Shown: piece after piece, positions 1 to 8,385 of the stretch | How the letters are laid out: every line of letters begins with the position of its first letter | Numbering within the stretch: the stretch's first letter is position 1 | NCBI GenBank assembly: GCA_004282995.1 | Contig: SHLU01000007.1 | Location: 1-25,487 of the forward strand | DNA: 25,487 bases | DNA from: Sphingomonadaceae bacterium | Lineage (GTDB): Bacteria; Pseudomonadota; Alphaproteobacteria; Sphingomonadales; Sphingomonadaceae | Direction: 5' to 3' | The notes under the pieces: model-generated | Told to the model about the DNA's origin: nothing | Seen by the model: only the letters and a program-made list of their open reading frames with translations | The model's database searches: none | Made by a program: the position numbers and the translations under genes

Positions 1-1089
1 GTCGGGCGTCAGCCGCGCAATTGGAGGCAACACGCCGAAGGCATCGGCGGTCAGCATCACGACATTCGACGGAACGGGTCCGAGATTTTCCTCCGAAGTG
101 TTTGGAATGTAATCGATCGGGTAAGCGCCGCGGGTGTTCTCGGCGAGCGAATTGTCGTCGAAATCGAGTTCGCGGGTTTTTTCGTCCATCACCACATTTT
201 CCAGCACGGTGCCGAACATCCGGGTGGTGGCGTAGATTTCCGGTTCTGCCTCTTCGGACAGGCGGATCATCTTGGCGTAACAGCCGCCCTCGAAATTGAA
301 TACTGCCGTGTCCGACCAGCCATGCTCGTCATCGCCGATCAGCGTGCGGCTGGCGTCGGCCGAAAGTGTGGTCTTGCCGGTGCCCGACAGGCCGAAGAAC
401 ACCGCCGTCTTGCCATCGGGTCCAATGTTGGCGCTGCAATGCATCGGCATCACGCCCTTGGTCGGCAACAGGTAGTTGAGCACGCCAAAGACGCTCTTCT
501 TCATCTCGCCGGCATAGCGCGTTCCGCCAATCAGAATCAGTTTCTCGGTCAGATTAACCGCGACGACCGTCTCGCTGCGGGTACCGTGACGCGCCGGATC
601 GGCACGGAAGCTCGGCAAGTCGATAATAGTGTACTCGGGAGCGAAACCTTCCAGTTCATCGGCCGTCGGACGGCACAGCAGGGTGCGGATGAACAGGTTA
701 TGCCACGCCAACTCGTTGATAACACGGACCTTCACCCGGTGCTCGGGCTGCGAGCCGCCGTAAAGGTCGGCAACATAGAGCGTGTCCTTCTCGCCAACAG
801 CCTTGAGGAAGTCTTCCTTTAGCGCGGCGAATTGCTCGGGATTGATCGAGGCGTTGTTGTCCCACCACACAGTGTCTTCGGTCTCGCCGTCGCGGACAAT
901 GAACTTGTCCTTCGCACTGCGACCGGTGTGCTTGCCGGTCTCGACCACCAGCGAGCCGTATTTCGACAGCCGACCCTCACCATTGTCGATGGCTTGCTCG
1001 ACTAGTTGCGCAGTGCCCAGATTCGGGTGGATAATGGCGGATGTCTGGATGCCCTGCTGGGCAAGGCTGGTCGACAGCGGAGCGGTCAC
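1..1089 (-). CDS. pckA: Phosphoenolpyruvate carboxykinase (ATP), 5' part only
   Basis: The first 363 residues read without interruption and run off the left window edge; the full ATP-type enzyme is about 530 residues. It converts oxaloacetate plus ATP to phosphoenolpyruvate in the cytosol, the entry step of gluconeogenesis. Visible motifs are substrate-binding TGRSAKD (about 55-61), RYAGEMKKSVF (191-201), the P-loop GLSGTGKT (233-240) and the metal-binding DDEHGW segment (253-258), which identify the ATP-dependent rather than the GTP-dependent family. I chose the GTG start at 1089-1087 because AGGAGA lies seven bases upstream and the protein begins at the usual family position. It is divergent from chvI. 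The 256-bp gap holds a promoter-like pair and a perfect dyad. The pairing with chvIG and hprK fits known alphaproteobacterial arrangements. Confidence 0.96.
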   Translation of the reverse strand, partial: MTAPLSTSLAQQGIQTSAIIHPNLGTAQLVEQAIDNGEGRLSKYGSLVVETGKHTGRSAKDKFIVRDGETEDTVWWDNNASINPEQFAALKEDFLKAVGEKDTLYVADLYGGSQPEHRVKVRVINELAWHNLFIRTLLCRPTADELEGFAPEYTIIDLPSFRADPARHGTRSETVVAVNLTEKLILIGGTRYAGEMKKSVFGVLNYLLPTKGVMPMHCSANIGPDGKTAVFFGLSGTGKTTLSADASRTLIGDDEHGWSDTAVFNFEGGCYAKMIRLSEEAEPEIYATTRMFGTVLENVVMDEKTRELDFDDNSLAENTRGAYPIDYIPNTSEENLGPVPSNVVMLTADAFGVLPPIARLTPD

Positions 1090-1148
1090 GCTGATGTCTC
1101 CTGAAATTCGTGGTGGCCGGGGGGCCGAATGAGGGCGCGGCAAAATCA

Positions 1149-1164
1149 GTGCATAGGTATGCAC
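1149..1164. promoter_or_regulatory. Perfect 7-2-7 dyad upstream of pckA (candidate operator)
   Basis: GTGCATA-GG-TATGCAC is a perfect inverted repeat 60 bp upstream of the pckA start. It lies downstream of a promoter-like pair on the minus strand, where a repressor site would block transcription. The regulator is unknown. LacI-family PckR controls pckA in rhizobia, but I have not matched this site to it. Confidence 0.45.
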
Positions 1165-1179
1165 GAGATGCATTGTCCC

Positions 1180-1206
1180 GATATATCGCGCAGCCGATTC
1201 CGTCAA
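1180..1206 (-). promoter_or_regulatory. Possible pckA promoter
   Basis: On the minus strand TTGACG (1206-1201) is followed after 15 bases by TATATC (1185-1180); a 17-base spacing would instead give TATCGG. The -10 candidate lies inside the 10-bp palindrome CGATATATCG (1179-1188). The match is by eye only. Confidence 0.3.
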
Positions 1207-1256
1207 ACATTGAGCGCTGCACTTTTCACGACACCCTGAAATGAAGCTGCAATGCG

Positions 1257-1285
1257 TTGTTTCACCCGCTGCTTGGCGCTAGGAA
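1257..1285 (+). promoter_or_regulatory. Possible chvI promoter
   Basis: TTGTTT (1257-1262), a 17-base spacer and TAGGAA (1280-1285) lie about 60 bases ahead of the chvI start. This is a weak sigma-70-like match, offered because nothing better is seen between the two divergent genes. Confidence 0.25.
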
Positions 1286-1345
1286 TAGCCGCTCAAGATC
1301 TGGCGCATTGCAGGCGCAACCACGCAGGTATCGGATAAGGCGAGA

Positions 1346-2101
1346 ATGGCAGAACTGAGCGATGCACCTGAAGCCAGCGTCCGGCAGCGCCGCGTGATCG
1401 CGCTGGTCGATGATGATCGCAACATCCTCACCACAGTATCAATCGCGCTCCAGGCCGAAGGATATGACACGCGCATCTACGCCGAAGGGGAGACCGCGCT
1501 GAAGGCGCTGCTCGAAAACCCGCCCGACCTTGCCGTGTTCGATATCAAGATGCCGCGCATGGACGGGATGGAACTGCTGCGCCGCTTGCGCGAACATTCC
1601 GCCCTGCCGGTCATTTTCCTGACCAGCAAGGACGATGAGCGCGACGAGGAAGCCGGGCTGGAGATGGGCGCTGACGATTATATCTCCAAGCCGTTCAGCC
1701 TGCGTCTGCTGCTGGCGCGCATTCGTGCCATACTGCGCCGCGGCGGGCTGGAAGAATTGACGCAGGAAGAGCGGGCCCAGGCCGAGGATGAACAGCGGGA
1801 GGTCTATACCCGCGGTAGGCTGACCATTGATCCCGCCCGCCACCAGGTTCTTTGGGATGGCAGGCAGGTGTCGCTGACCGTGACCGAATTCCTGATTCTC
1901 GAAGCGCTCGCCGCGCGGCCCGGTGTGATCAAGAGCCGCAACCAGTTGATGGACGCTGCCTACCCCGACGAGGTCTACGTCGACGACCGCACGGTGGACA
2001 GCCATATCAAGCGGATGCGCCACAAGTTCCGCACCGTCGACCCCGTATTTTCCGCCATCGAGACGCTCTATGGCGCCGGCTACAGCTTCTCCGATGGATA
2101 A
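1346..2101 (+). CDS. chvI: OmpR-family response regulator ChvI
   Basis: This 251-residue response regulator is the DNA-binding partner of the ChvG kinase encoded just downstream. The receiver domain (about 16-132) has the acidic pocket VDDD (21-24), phosphoacceptor Asp66 (VFDIKMP), Thr93 and Lys115 (SKPF). The winged-helix output domain (about 154-248) ends in the usual LYGAGYSF segment. An acidic linker (about 135-152) joins the two. ChvI/ExoR-type systems in alphaproteobacteria govern envelope, acid and carbon-source responses. The neighbouring pckA, hprK and PTS genes suggest the same kind of link here, but that is inference. The start is supported by AAGGCGAG just upstream. The gap to chvG is 36 bp, so the two are probably cotranscribed. 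Confidence 0.93.
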   Translation: MAELSDAPEASVRQRRVIALVDDDRNILTTVSIALQAEGYDTRIYAEGETALKALLENPPDLAVFDIKMPRMDGMELLRRLREHSALPVIFLTSKDDERDEEAGLEMGADDYISKPFSLRLLLARIRAILRRGGLEELTQEERAQAEDEQREVYTRGRLTIDPARHQVLWDGRQVSLTVTEFLILEALAARPGVIKSRNQLMDAAYPDEVYVDDRTVDSHIKRMRHKFRTVDPVFSAIETLYGAGYSFSDG

Positions 2102-2137
2102 TACCGGCATGACGGCCAGCCGGGCATTGCCACGCTG

Positions 2138-3727
2138 ATGGCAAATCCGCCGATTTCGCAGCGCCTAGCTAGGCCATTCGAGCGAATGAGCCTGCTCGAC
2201 CGGCTTTCGCTGACTGCGCGCATTTTGCTGGTCAACATCCTCCCGTTGGTGATCCTGGGCGGCGGAATTTTCTATCTCGATACCTATCGTGCGCAATTGC
2301 TCGACGAACGTTACAAGCTCGCGCGGACCGAAGCGCAGATTGCCGCCGAAGCCCTGGCCGGGGTGACCAAGGAACGGCAGGAGGCACTGCTGGTCCAGAT
2401 CGGCAAGGAACAACGGATGCGGATGCGCATGTTCGACGCCGAAGGACGCCTGTGGGCCGACAGCTTTGCGCTTGCCGAACCCAGCTTCAACATCGACGAT
2501 CCGAGCGATGACAACTTCGGCCTGCGCTTTGCCCGCTTCCTCGACCAGATCGTCGATACCGTGGTCAGTGCCCGTCCGGTACCAGAATATATCGAACCTG
2601 AAGCCCAGACCGCGGATGCCTGGCCCGAACTGGTCCGTGCGCGCCAGCAGGGATTGTCGCAGATCGAATTGCGCCGCGCCGCCGACCGGACGCCGATCAT
2701 TACCGCTGCCGCGCCGGTTGGCCTCAACGGTGCCACTCTACTGACCACCCGCAACGCCAAGGACATTACCGAATCGGTCCGTACCGCGCGCTCCACCATC
2801 GGTGCCGGGGTCGGCTTCGCCCTATTCCTGTCGATCCTCCTCTCGCTCTACCTCGCCCGCACCATCGTGCGTCCGCTGCAAACACTTTCACGCGCCGCGC
2901 AGAAAGTCCGGCTAGGCCGCGAGCGTGAGGTCGAAGTGCCGCGCTTGCCCGAGCGCCGCGACGAGATCGGAGTGCTGGCGCGAGCGATTTCGGATATGAC
3001 CGATGGCCTGCGCAAGCGGATCGATGCGGTCGAACATTTCGCCGCCGACGTAGCGCATGAGATCAAGAACCCGCTCGCCAGCCTGCGCAGCGCGGTCGAG
3101 TCGCTGGCCAAGGTCGACGACGATAACCTGCGCCGGCAATTGCTCGACATCGCCACCCACGATGTTCGGCGGATCGACCGGCTGGTCACGGAGATTTCCG
3201 ATGCCAGCCGGGTCGACGCAGAGATTTCGCGCGCCATATTCGAACAGATCGATATCGGTGCGCTGGTCGGGAATATCCTTGCCACCCGCGCCAACCGTGA
3301 TCTCGATGGCGATCGCACGATATCGGTTACCATGCCTCCCCGCCCATCCCTCGTCATGGGCGTCCCGGTGCGGATCGAGCGGGTGGTCGAAAATCTGCTC
3401 GACAATGCCGTGTCCTTCTCGCCCCCCGATGGCGAGATACAGGTTGATATCAGCATTGAATCGGGCTGCGTCACCTTGAGCGTAGCCGACGAAGGGCCGG
3501 GCATCCCGGAAGAGGATCGGCTGAAGATTTTTAACCGATTCCATTCCGACCGGCCCGAAGCCGAGGATTTCGGCAATCACAGCGGACTCGGCCTGGCCAT
3601 CGCACGAACGATCGCAGAGGCACATGGCGGGATGTTGACCGCTGAAGACCGGCCTGACGGACGTCCCGGCGCATGTCTCGTGCTGTCGATGCCCGAGGCC
3701 CGGCGCAGCTCTTCGGGATCGCCCTGA
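2138..3727 (+). CDS. chvG: Sensor histidine kinase ChvG
   Basis: This 529-residue inner-membrane kinase phosphorylates ChvI. A first membrane helix (about 27-47) and a second (about 221-243) frame a periplasmic sensing domain of about 170 residues. A HAMP region follows (about 240-295). The H-box AADVAHEIKNPLASL places the phosphorylated histidine at His308. The ATPase domain has N-box residues around Asn419/Asn423, the G1 box DEGPGIP (451-457) and the G2 box GLGLAIA (483-489), so all catalytic elements are present. The start at 2138 is the first ATG after the in-frame chvI stop; no strong ribosome binding site is visible. Its stop overlaps the hprK start (TGATG), which points to translational coupling. 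Confidence 0.92.
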   Translation: MANPPISQRLARPFERMSLLDRLSLTARILLVNILPLVILGGGIFYLDTYRAQLLDERYKLARTEAQIAAEALAGVTKERQEALLVQIGKEQRMRMRMFDAEGRLWADSFALAEPSFNIDDPSDDNFGLRFARFLDQIVDTVVSARPVPEYIEPEAQTADAWPELVRARQQGLSQIELRRAADRTPIITAAAPVGLNGATLLTTRNAKDITESVRTARSTIGAGVGFALFLSILLSLYLARTIVRPLQTLSRAAQKVRLGREREVEVPRLPERRDEIGVLARAISDMTDGLRKRIDAVEHFAADVAHEIKNPLASLRSAVESLAKVDDDNLRRQLLDIATHDVRRIDRLVTEISDASRVDAEISRAIFEQIDIGALVGNILATRANRDLDGDRTISVTMPPRPSLVMGVPVRIERVVENLLDNAVSFSPPDGEIQVDISIESGCVTLSVADEGPGIPEEDRLKIFNRFHSDRPEAEDFGNHSGLGLAIARTIAEAHGGMLTAEDRPDGRPGACLVLSMPEARRSSSGSP

Positions 3728-4140
3728 TGCTCTATCAGGCGACCTGCGTGGCAATCGATGGAAGGGCCGTGCTGATCGAAGGTCCACCGGGTTCCGGCAA
3801 GACTTCGCTCGCGCTTGCCTTGATCGATCGCGGAGCGCGGCTGGTCGGTGATGACGGCGTCCTGCTCGAACTGCACGAAGATGGGCGGGCATGGGCCAGC
3901 CCCGCACCGCGCATTCGCGGCAAGATCGAGATCCGCAATGTCGGGATTGCCGAGATCGAGCCGGTGAACGCACCGCTGGCGCTGATACTGGGACTCGATG
4001 TGTCGGCCCCGCGCTTTGTGGAAACCGCGCCGAGCCGCGAAATTCTCGGAGTCGACATTCCGGTTCTCGCATTTTCTCCCCTGGGGCCGGTTGGCGCGCT
4101 GCGGGCCGAATACGCGCTGCGACTGCACGGGCTTGATTGA
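3727..4140 (+). CDS. hprK: Short HPr kinase/phosphorylase (kinase domain only)
   Basis: This 137-residue protein carries only the C-terminal kinase domain of HprK, the usual alphaproteobacterial form; the Firmicute enzyme is about 310 residues. It should phosphorylate and dephosphorylate the regulatory serine of HPr. Walker A is GPPGSGKT (19-26), an Asp pair follows (VGDDGV, 42-43), and GKIEIRNVGI matches the family signature region. I chose ATG 3727 because it overlaps the chvG stop as TGATG. An in-frame start at 3673 would extend 54 bases into chvG and adds residues unlike the family. Its likely substrate, HPr, is encoded 1.5 kb downstream in the same run of genes. Confidence 0.88.
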   Translation: MLYQATCVAIDGRAVLIEGPPGSGKTSLALALIDRGARLVGDDGVLLELHEDGRAWASPAPRIRGKIEIRNVGIAEIEPVNAPLALILGLDVSAPRFVETAPSREILGVDIPVLAFSPLGPVGALRAEYALRLHGLD

Positions 4141-4255
4141 GGAATAATCCACTGCCGGACAAAGCCATTTCGTATGCAGCCGCTTGCTCTTGAAACATTG
4201 CAGGACGATAAGGGAGCAGGGGTCGACCGGGGGGCGAGATAGTGAACGGACACAC

Positions 4256-5188
4256 ATGACAAACCGTCAGGAAATTCTTCTCCTCACGGGCTTGTTGGGC
4301 GCCGGGAAAAGTACCAGCCTCCGGGTTCTGGAGGACCTTGGTTGGGAAGTGCTGGACAATTTCCCGATCCGGCTGTTGCCCGCACTCATCACCGATGTCA
4401 CCGCAGCCGAAAACGCCGCACCGCTGGCAATTGGCTTCGATTCGCGCACGCGCGGGTTCGTGCCGGATGGTATCATCGAACTGGCAAGATCGATGACCAA
4501 GCGTGATGACCTCAGCGTCACCAGCGTCTTCCTTGATTGCGCCGACGACGAGCTGGAACGACGCTTCAACGAAACCCGGCGCTATCATCCACTCGCCCGT
4601 GAGCGATCGGCTGCCGAGGGTATCCGCGCGGAACGCGAGTTGATGGAACCGCTCAGGGCCTGGTCCGAATGGGTCATCGACACCACCGAGCTGACCGGCA
4701 ACGAGTTGCAGCAGATCGTACGTGAGAGGTTCCATCGCGACGATCCGGCAGCGCAGTCGGTTACGGTAAGCAGCTTCGGCTTCGCGCGCGGAATGCCTCC
4801 GCTGGCAGACCTGGTTTTCGATATGCGTTTCCTGGAAAACCCCTATTGGGTACCAGAACTGCGCGAACTGACCGGCCTTGACCCGGAAGTAGGGGAATAC
4901 ATCACCGCTCGAGGTGATTTCGACGATGTTTACAAGCGCATCCGCGACCTCGTGCTGTCATTGCTCCCGCGCTACCGCGCACAGGGCAAGGCTTATGTTC
5001 ACATCGCCCTCGGCTGTACCGGCGGGAGACACCGGTCGGTCTATACTGCCGAGACCTTGGCCGAGGCCTTGCGCGGAGCGGGATTTTCGCCCACTGTCAT
5101 CCACCGCAACCTGGCCTCTCGGGCTGCTGACGAATTTGAAGGCCCGCCCGGCGCAGATGGTGACGACAGCGCGGCGCGAAGGACGTGA
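4256..5188 (+). CDS. rapZ: RapZ-family nucleotide-binding protein
   Basis: This 310-residue protein belongs to the RapZ (YvcJ/YhbJ) family. Walker A is GLLGAGKS (12-19), followed by DNFP (34-37), FDSRTR (61-66) and the C-terminal GCTGGRHRSV segment (253-262). In E. coli RapZ binds RNA and targets the GlmZ sRNA for decay. No GlmY/GlmZ counterpart is evident here, so its role in this organism is uncertain. The hprK-rapZ-PTS neighbourhood is widely conserved and points to PTS-linked regulation. I prefer ATG 4256 over an upstream in-frame TTG (4184), because the family begins just before the P-loop. A 115-bp gap separates it from hprK, and I saw no clear promoter or hairpin there. Confidence 0.92.
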   Translation: MTNRQEILLLTGLLGAGKSTSLRVLEDLGWEVLDNFPIRLLPALITDVTAAENAAPLAIGFDSRTRGFVPDGIIELARSMTKRDDLSVTSVFLDCADDELERRFNETRRYHPLARERSAAEGIRAERELMEPLRAWSEWVIDTTELTGNELQQIVRERFHRDDPAAQSVTVSSFGFARGMPPLADLVFDMRFLENPYWVPELRELTGLDPEVGEYITARGDFDDVYKRIRDLVLSLLPRYRAQGKAYVHIALGCTGGRHRSVYTAETLAEALRGAGFSPTVIHRNLASRAADEFEGPPGADGDDSAARRT

Positions 5189-5244
5189 ACACCCAGTCGG
5201 AAGGCCCGGCACAAGATGACCAGAAGCGAGCATCTACTTCCCCA

Positions 5245-5673
5245 ATGATCGGACTCATACTCGTGACTCACGGCCGTTTGGCCGAACATTTCGTGGAAGC
5301 GATGGAGCATGTCGTCGGGCAGCAGGAAGCTGTCGAGACGGTCTGCATCGGCCCCCATGACGATGTTGAGAAGCGGCGCACGGAAATCGCCGAGAAGATC
5401 GCTGCTGTCGACAGCGGGAGCGGCGCGATTGTCCTGACCGACCTGTTCGGCGGAACCCCATCAAACCTGGCCATTTCCTTGCTCGAAAGCGGCCGGGTCG
5501 AGGTGATAGCCGGGATCAACCTGCCCATGCTCATCCGGCTCGCCGGAGCCCGCAAGACCATGGATGTGGTGTCTGCCGTCGCGGCGGGACGCGAAGCCGG
5601 GCGCAGCTACATCACGGTCGCTTCAGAGTTCCTCGGGCAGAATGAGGCCTCGCCGACGAAGAAGGCATCATGA
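5245..5673 (+). CDS. PTS EIIA component, mannose/fructose (ManX) type
   Basis: This small cytosolic phosphocarrier has the EIIA-Man fold signature: the active histidine in LVTHG (His9 from this start) and the TDLFGGTPSN segment that packs against it. No sugar-transporting EIIB/EIIC/EIID genes are present, so it probably works as a regulatory phosphoacceptor from HPr. ATG 5245 gives 142 residues beginning at the first strand, as in relatives. An in-frame GTG at 5185 overlaps the rapZ stop by four bases and would add 20 polar residues. Neither start has a convincing ribosome binding site, so the start is uncertain. The stop overlaps the HPr start as ATGA. Confidence 0.88.
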   Translation: MIGLILVTHGRLAEHFVEAMEHVVGQQEAVETVCIGPHDDVEKRRTEIAEKIAAVDSGSGAIVLTDLFGGTPSNLAISLLESGRVEVIAGINLPMLIRLAGARKTMDVVSAVAAGREAGRSYITVASEFLGQNEASPTKKAS

Positions 5674-5948
5674 GCGCCAGTTCGCGCGAAGTCACGATCG
5701 TCAACCAGCGCGGCCTGCACGCCCGTGCGAGCGCCAAATTCGTCGGTGCTGTAGCGGCCTTGCCGGAAGGCGTATCGGTCAGTGTCCGCAAAGACGCGAA
5801 CGAAGCGGCAGGCGGGTCCATTCTCGGCCTCATGATGCTAGGCGCGGCCAAGGGCGATGCCATTTCCATTCACGTTGCGGGTGACGAGCAGGAGGCAGTG
5901 CTGGAGGAATTATGCGCGCTGGTCGAAGACGGCTTCGGCGAGGAATAG
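5670..5948 (+). CDS. ptsH: PTS phosphocarrier protein HPr
   Basis: This 92-residue HPr has the phosphorylated histidine in RGLHARAS (His17) and a serine in GGSILGLMML (Ser50) at the position modified by HprK. Both regulatory sites are therefore intact and fit the short HprK in the same cluster. HPr receives phosphate from EI and passes it to the EIIA encoded just upstream. EI itself does not follow, although it often does in this group, so it must be encoded elsewhere if the relay works. The start overlaps the EIIA stop by four bases (ATGA). An alternative name is npr, since it is a regulatory rather than a sugar-uptake HPr. Confidence 0.92.
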   Translation: MSASSREVTIVNQRGLHARASAKFVGAVAALPEGVSVSVRKDANEAAGGSILGLMMLGAAKGDAISIHVAGDEQEAVLEELCALVEDGFGEE

Positions 5949-5952
5949 TGCG

Positions 5953-6756
5953 ATGACCCGCCGGCAGATCACCGGCTTCTCCAACCCGACGGTCAAATAT
6001 CTCCGCTCCTTGCGCGATAAGAAGCACCGCCGGCGCGAGGGCAAGTTCCTGGCCGAAGGGCTGCGGCTGCTAACCGATGCGCACGAGTCGGGACGGGTTC
6101 CCGAAATGCTGGTCATGGCCGAAGGGCGCGATCCGCATCCATTGCTTGCCAAGCTGGAAAACAGCGTGGAAGCCGCTGGTGGCAGCGTGGTCGAGACCAG
6201 TCACGATATTCTCGCCAAGATCACCGGCAAATCCAATCCGCAGGCGGTAGTCGGCATGTTCGAGGAATGGGACAGCTCGCTGTCCGCTCTCGACCGATCC
6301 GGCGCGCCGATCTGGCTGGTGGCGCAGGCGCTGCGCGACCCGGGCAACCTGGGTACCATGCTGCGCACGGGCGATGCGGTGGGTGCAGGCGGCCTTATCC
6401 TGATCGACGATTGTGCTGATCCTTTCAGCGTTGAAGCAGTGCGTGCCAGTATGGGCGCAGTGTTCACGCAATCGATCGCCACCGCGCGATGGGAGGAATT
6501 CATCGAATGGCTAAGACAGGAGCCTGGGCAATTGGTCGCTGCTTCCTTGCGCGACGCCGTGCCCTACCGCGATGCGCCCTATACCGCGCCGTGCTTTATC
6601 CTCGTCGGCAACGAATCCCAAGGGCTCCCCGAGGATTACGAAGCCGCCTGCGATCTTCGTGTAACCATGCCCATGCGCGGCCGGGCCGACAGCCTCAATG
6701 CGGCCGTGGCAGCGGCAGTGCTGGCGTACGAAGTGCTGGATTCGCTGAAACTCTAG
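5953..6756 (+). CDS. SpoU/TrmH-family RNA methyltransferase
   Basis: This 267-residue protein is a SPOUT-class, SAM-dependent 2'-O-ribose methyltransferase acting on rRNA or tRNA. The N-terminal substrate-binding region (about 5-105) starts with SNPTVKYLRSL. The catalytic domain shows motif 1 NLGTMLR (132-138), motif 2 VGNESQG (218-224) and motif 3 ADSLNAAVA (245-253), all complete. Length and the N-terminal domain resemble the RlmB/TsnR-like 23S rRNA enzymes, but the target nucleotide cannot be told from sequence. ATG 5953 lies four bases after the HPr stop, with GAGGA upstream, so it is likely cotranscribed with the PTS genes. The 157-bp gap to convergent rmuC contains only a 7-bp hairpin (6798-6816) without a T run. 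Confidence 0.88.
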   Translation: MTRRQITGFSNPTVKYLRSLRDKKHRRREGKFLAEGLRLLTDAHESGRVPEMLVMAEGRDPHPLLAKLENSVEAAGGSVVETSHDILAKITGKSNPQAVVGMFEEWDSSLSALDRSGAPIWLVAQALRDPGNLGTMLRTGDAVGAGGLILIDDCADPFSVEAVRASMGAVFTQSIATARWEEFIEWLRQEPGQLVAASLRDAVPYRDAPYTAPCFILVGNESQGLPEDYEAACDLRVTMPMRGRADSLNAAVAAAVLAYEVLDSLKL

Positions 6757-6913
6757 CTGGGCATTTCGGCCGCCCCTTCCGGGAGGCCGGCCGGCTCCGC
6801 AATGGGGCACATTGCGCAGGAAAACCAAATGCTTTCGGTTAGATGCAGCCTGCCCGTCGAGAGGTCGTTCGCTTATGGCACGGCCCAATCTCTGCAGTCC
6901 GCATGAGGACCTG

Positions 6914-8365
6914 CTACTCGGCGGCCTCGTCGATTTCCTCGGCAAAATTCATCAGCTTTCGCGGCTGCGAATTTAACGGCAACGCCTCGGTCAGGTCTTT
7001 TGCGCTGGTGTCGACATTGAGTTCCTCGAACCGTTCACCTGTGCGGCGCAGATTGGTGTCAAAAGACCCGACCAGCTTGTCAAAATGCTGGTTGGTCACA
7101 TGCAGGCTCTTGCGCAGCGCGCCCATGTGCCCGGCCACGACGCCAAGCCGATCGTACAATTCCTTACCCAATTGGGCGATTTCCTGCGCGTCGGCCTGCA
7201 CCCCGGCCTGTCGCCAGACGGTACTCACCGTCAGGGCGATCGACATGAAATTGAGCGGGGACGACAGGACGATCTGCTTCTTGAGAGCGTAATCGAGCAA
7301 ACCGCTGTCCTGCGTCAATGCAGCATATAGGACATGCTCGCCTGGCACGAACATGACGACGAAATCGGCTGATCCCTCGACATGATCCTGGTATCTCTTG
7401 CTGCTCAGATCATCGATATGGCTGCGCAATTCGCGGGCGTGGGTCTTGAGCAGCGCCTGCCGCTCTTCCTCGCTTTCAGCCTCGTTGGCGCGGGCATAGG
7501 TGTTGAACACGTTCTTGACGTCCACCACCAGTCGCCGACCGCCGGGGATATTGATTACCGCGTCGGGGCGCAGATTGTTGCCGTACTCATCCTTGACCGT
7601 GGTCTGGAAATCGAAATCCGCCTTGTCATGCAGGCCGCAGCTCTCGAGCAAATTGGCCAATTGCAATTCCCCCCAATCGCCCCGCGCCTTGGTCGCTCCG
7701 CGTAGCGTGGTGGTAATCCGATTGGCGCCCTCCACGACCCGTTCCTGGCCCTCGCGGACCTGGCCGATGACACCTTGCAACCGCTCGAAATCGCTGATCC
7801 GGGTTTTCTCAAGTTCTTCCACCCGCCTGCGATAACGCTCAAGCGTTTCGCCGACAGGCCCGACTTTCTTTTCCAGTTCGGCGAGGCTTTCCTTGCTCAA
7901 AGTGGCAAGATGGGTTTGTGCGCCCTCGAGGAATTTGGTGCGCGCACCCTCGAGCATCTTGTCGCCGATCTCGTTAAACTTGGCCTGCAATTTCTCTTCG
8001 GCTTCGACCAGTCGCTTCATTTCGCGTTCGAATTGCTCTTCGCGGTCAGCCAGGCGTTGAACTGCCGCCTTCTCGCGCTCCGCGCTTTCGCTACGAATCC
8101 GTTCAAAAGCGCCCTTGAGTTCGGAATGCTCCGTCCCGAGCGTTTCCAGCCGCCGTTCCAGATCGTCCGCCCTGGCTGCACGAACAGATGCATTTTCAAG
8201 ATCGACAATGGCCTGGCGGAATTTCTCGTCCACTTCGCGCGCCTCGCCATCGCGCTGGTTGTGACGCGCCTCCCAATCCTTCGCCGGGCGCGATCCAACA
8301 TACCAGCCAATCCCTGCGCCGATGGCCAGGGCGACGAAAACGAAGACAAATGCGAGTGTATCCAT
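6914..8365 (-). CDS. rmuC: DNA recombination protein RmuC
   Basis: This 483-residue protein has an N-terminal membrane anchor (about 4-24), a long charged coiled coil (about 35-215) and a RmuC domain (about 220-420). The domain keeps the elements of a PD-(D/E)XK nuclease fold: Glu233 (GDWGE), Asp268 (RPDAV) and Asp282-x-Lys284 (VVDVK). RmuC limits inversions at short inverted repeats in E. coli and has recently been tied to nuclease-based quality control of DNA. It is transcribed alone on the minus strand. GTTC-N7-GTTC lies 6-20 bases ahead of its ATG, and no Shine-Dalgarno sequence is visible. The start may therefore be leaderless and damage-regulated, which is inference. Confidence 0.92.
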   Translation of the reverse strand: MDTLAFVFVFVALAIGAGIGWYVGSRPAKDWEARHNQRDGEAREVDEKFRQAIVDLENASVRAARADDLERRLETLGTEHSELKGAFERIRSESAEREKAAVQRLADREEQFEREMKRLVEAEEKLQAKFNEIGDKMLEGARTKFLEGAQTHLATLSKESLAELEKKVGPVGETLERYRRRVEELEKTRISDFERLQGVIGQVREGQERVVEGANRITTTLRGATKARGDWGELQLANLLESCGLHDKADFDFQTTVKDEYGNNLRPDAVINIPGGRRLVVDVKNVFNTYARANEAESEEERQALLKTHARELRSHIDDLSSKRYQDHVEGSADFVVMFVPGEHVLYAALTQDSGLLDYALKKQIVLSSPLNFMSIALTVSTVWRQAGVQADAQEIAQLGKELYDRLGVVAGHMGALRKSLHVTNQHFDKLVGSFDTNLRRTGERFEELNVDTSAKDLTEALPLNSQPRKLMNFAEEIDEAAE

Positions 8366-8370
8366 TCGGG

Positions 8371-8385
8371 GAACATAGTCGGAAC
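8371..8385 (-). promoter_or_regulatory. Candidate LexA (SOS) box upstream of rmuC
   Basis: The minus strand reads GTTC-CGACTAT-GTTC, an exact GTTC-N7-GTTC, the direct-repeat pattern bound by alphaproteobacterial LexA. It overlaps a possible -10 (TATGTT, -12 to -7 from the ATG) with TTGGCG 17 bases further up. A repressor there would cover the promoter. Confidence 0.6.

Noticed and set aside
322..822. Long plus-strand open frame inside the pckA region
   Set aside because: It is the shadow of pckA on the other strand; the pckA frame carries full conserved motifs and this one matches nothing.
1215..1242. TTTCA-N8-TGAAA half-sites in the pckA-chvI gap as a ChvI site
   Set aside because: The arms are only five bases and I cannot match them securely to a published ChvI motif.
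2912..4735. 607-codon minus-strand open frame across chvG, hprK and rapZ
   Set aside because: It spans three well-supported plus-strand genes, has no ribosome binding site or recognisable domain, and is a high-GC artefact.
6798..6816. CGCAATG-GGGCA-CATTGCG hairpin between the methyltransferase and rmuC genes
   Set aside because: The stem is only 7 bp and no T run follows on either strand, so I do not call it a terminator. The rest of the 157-bp gap shows nothing else.
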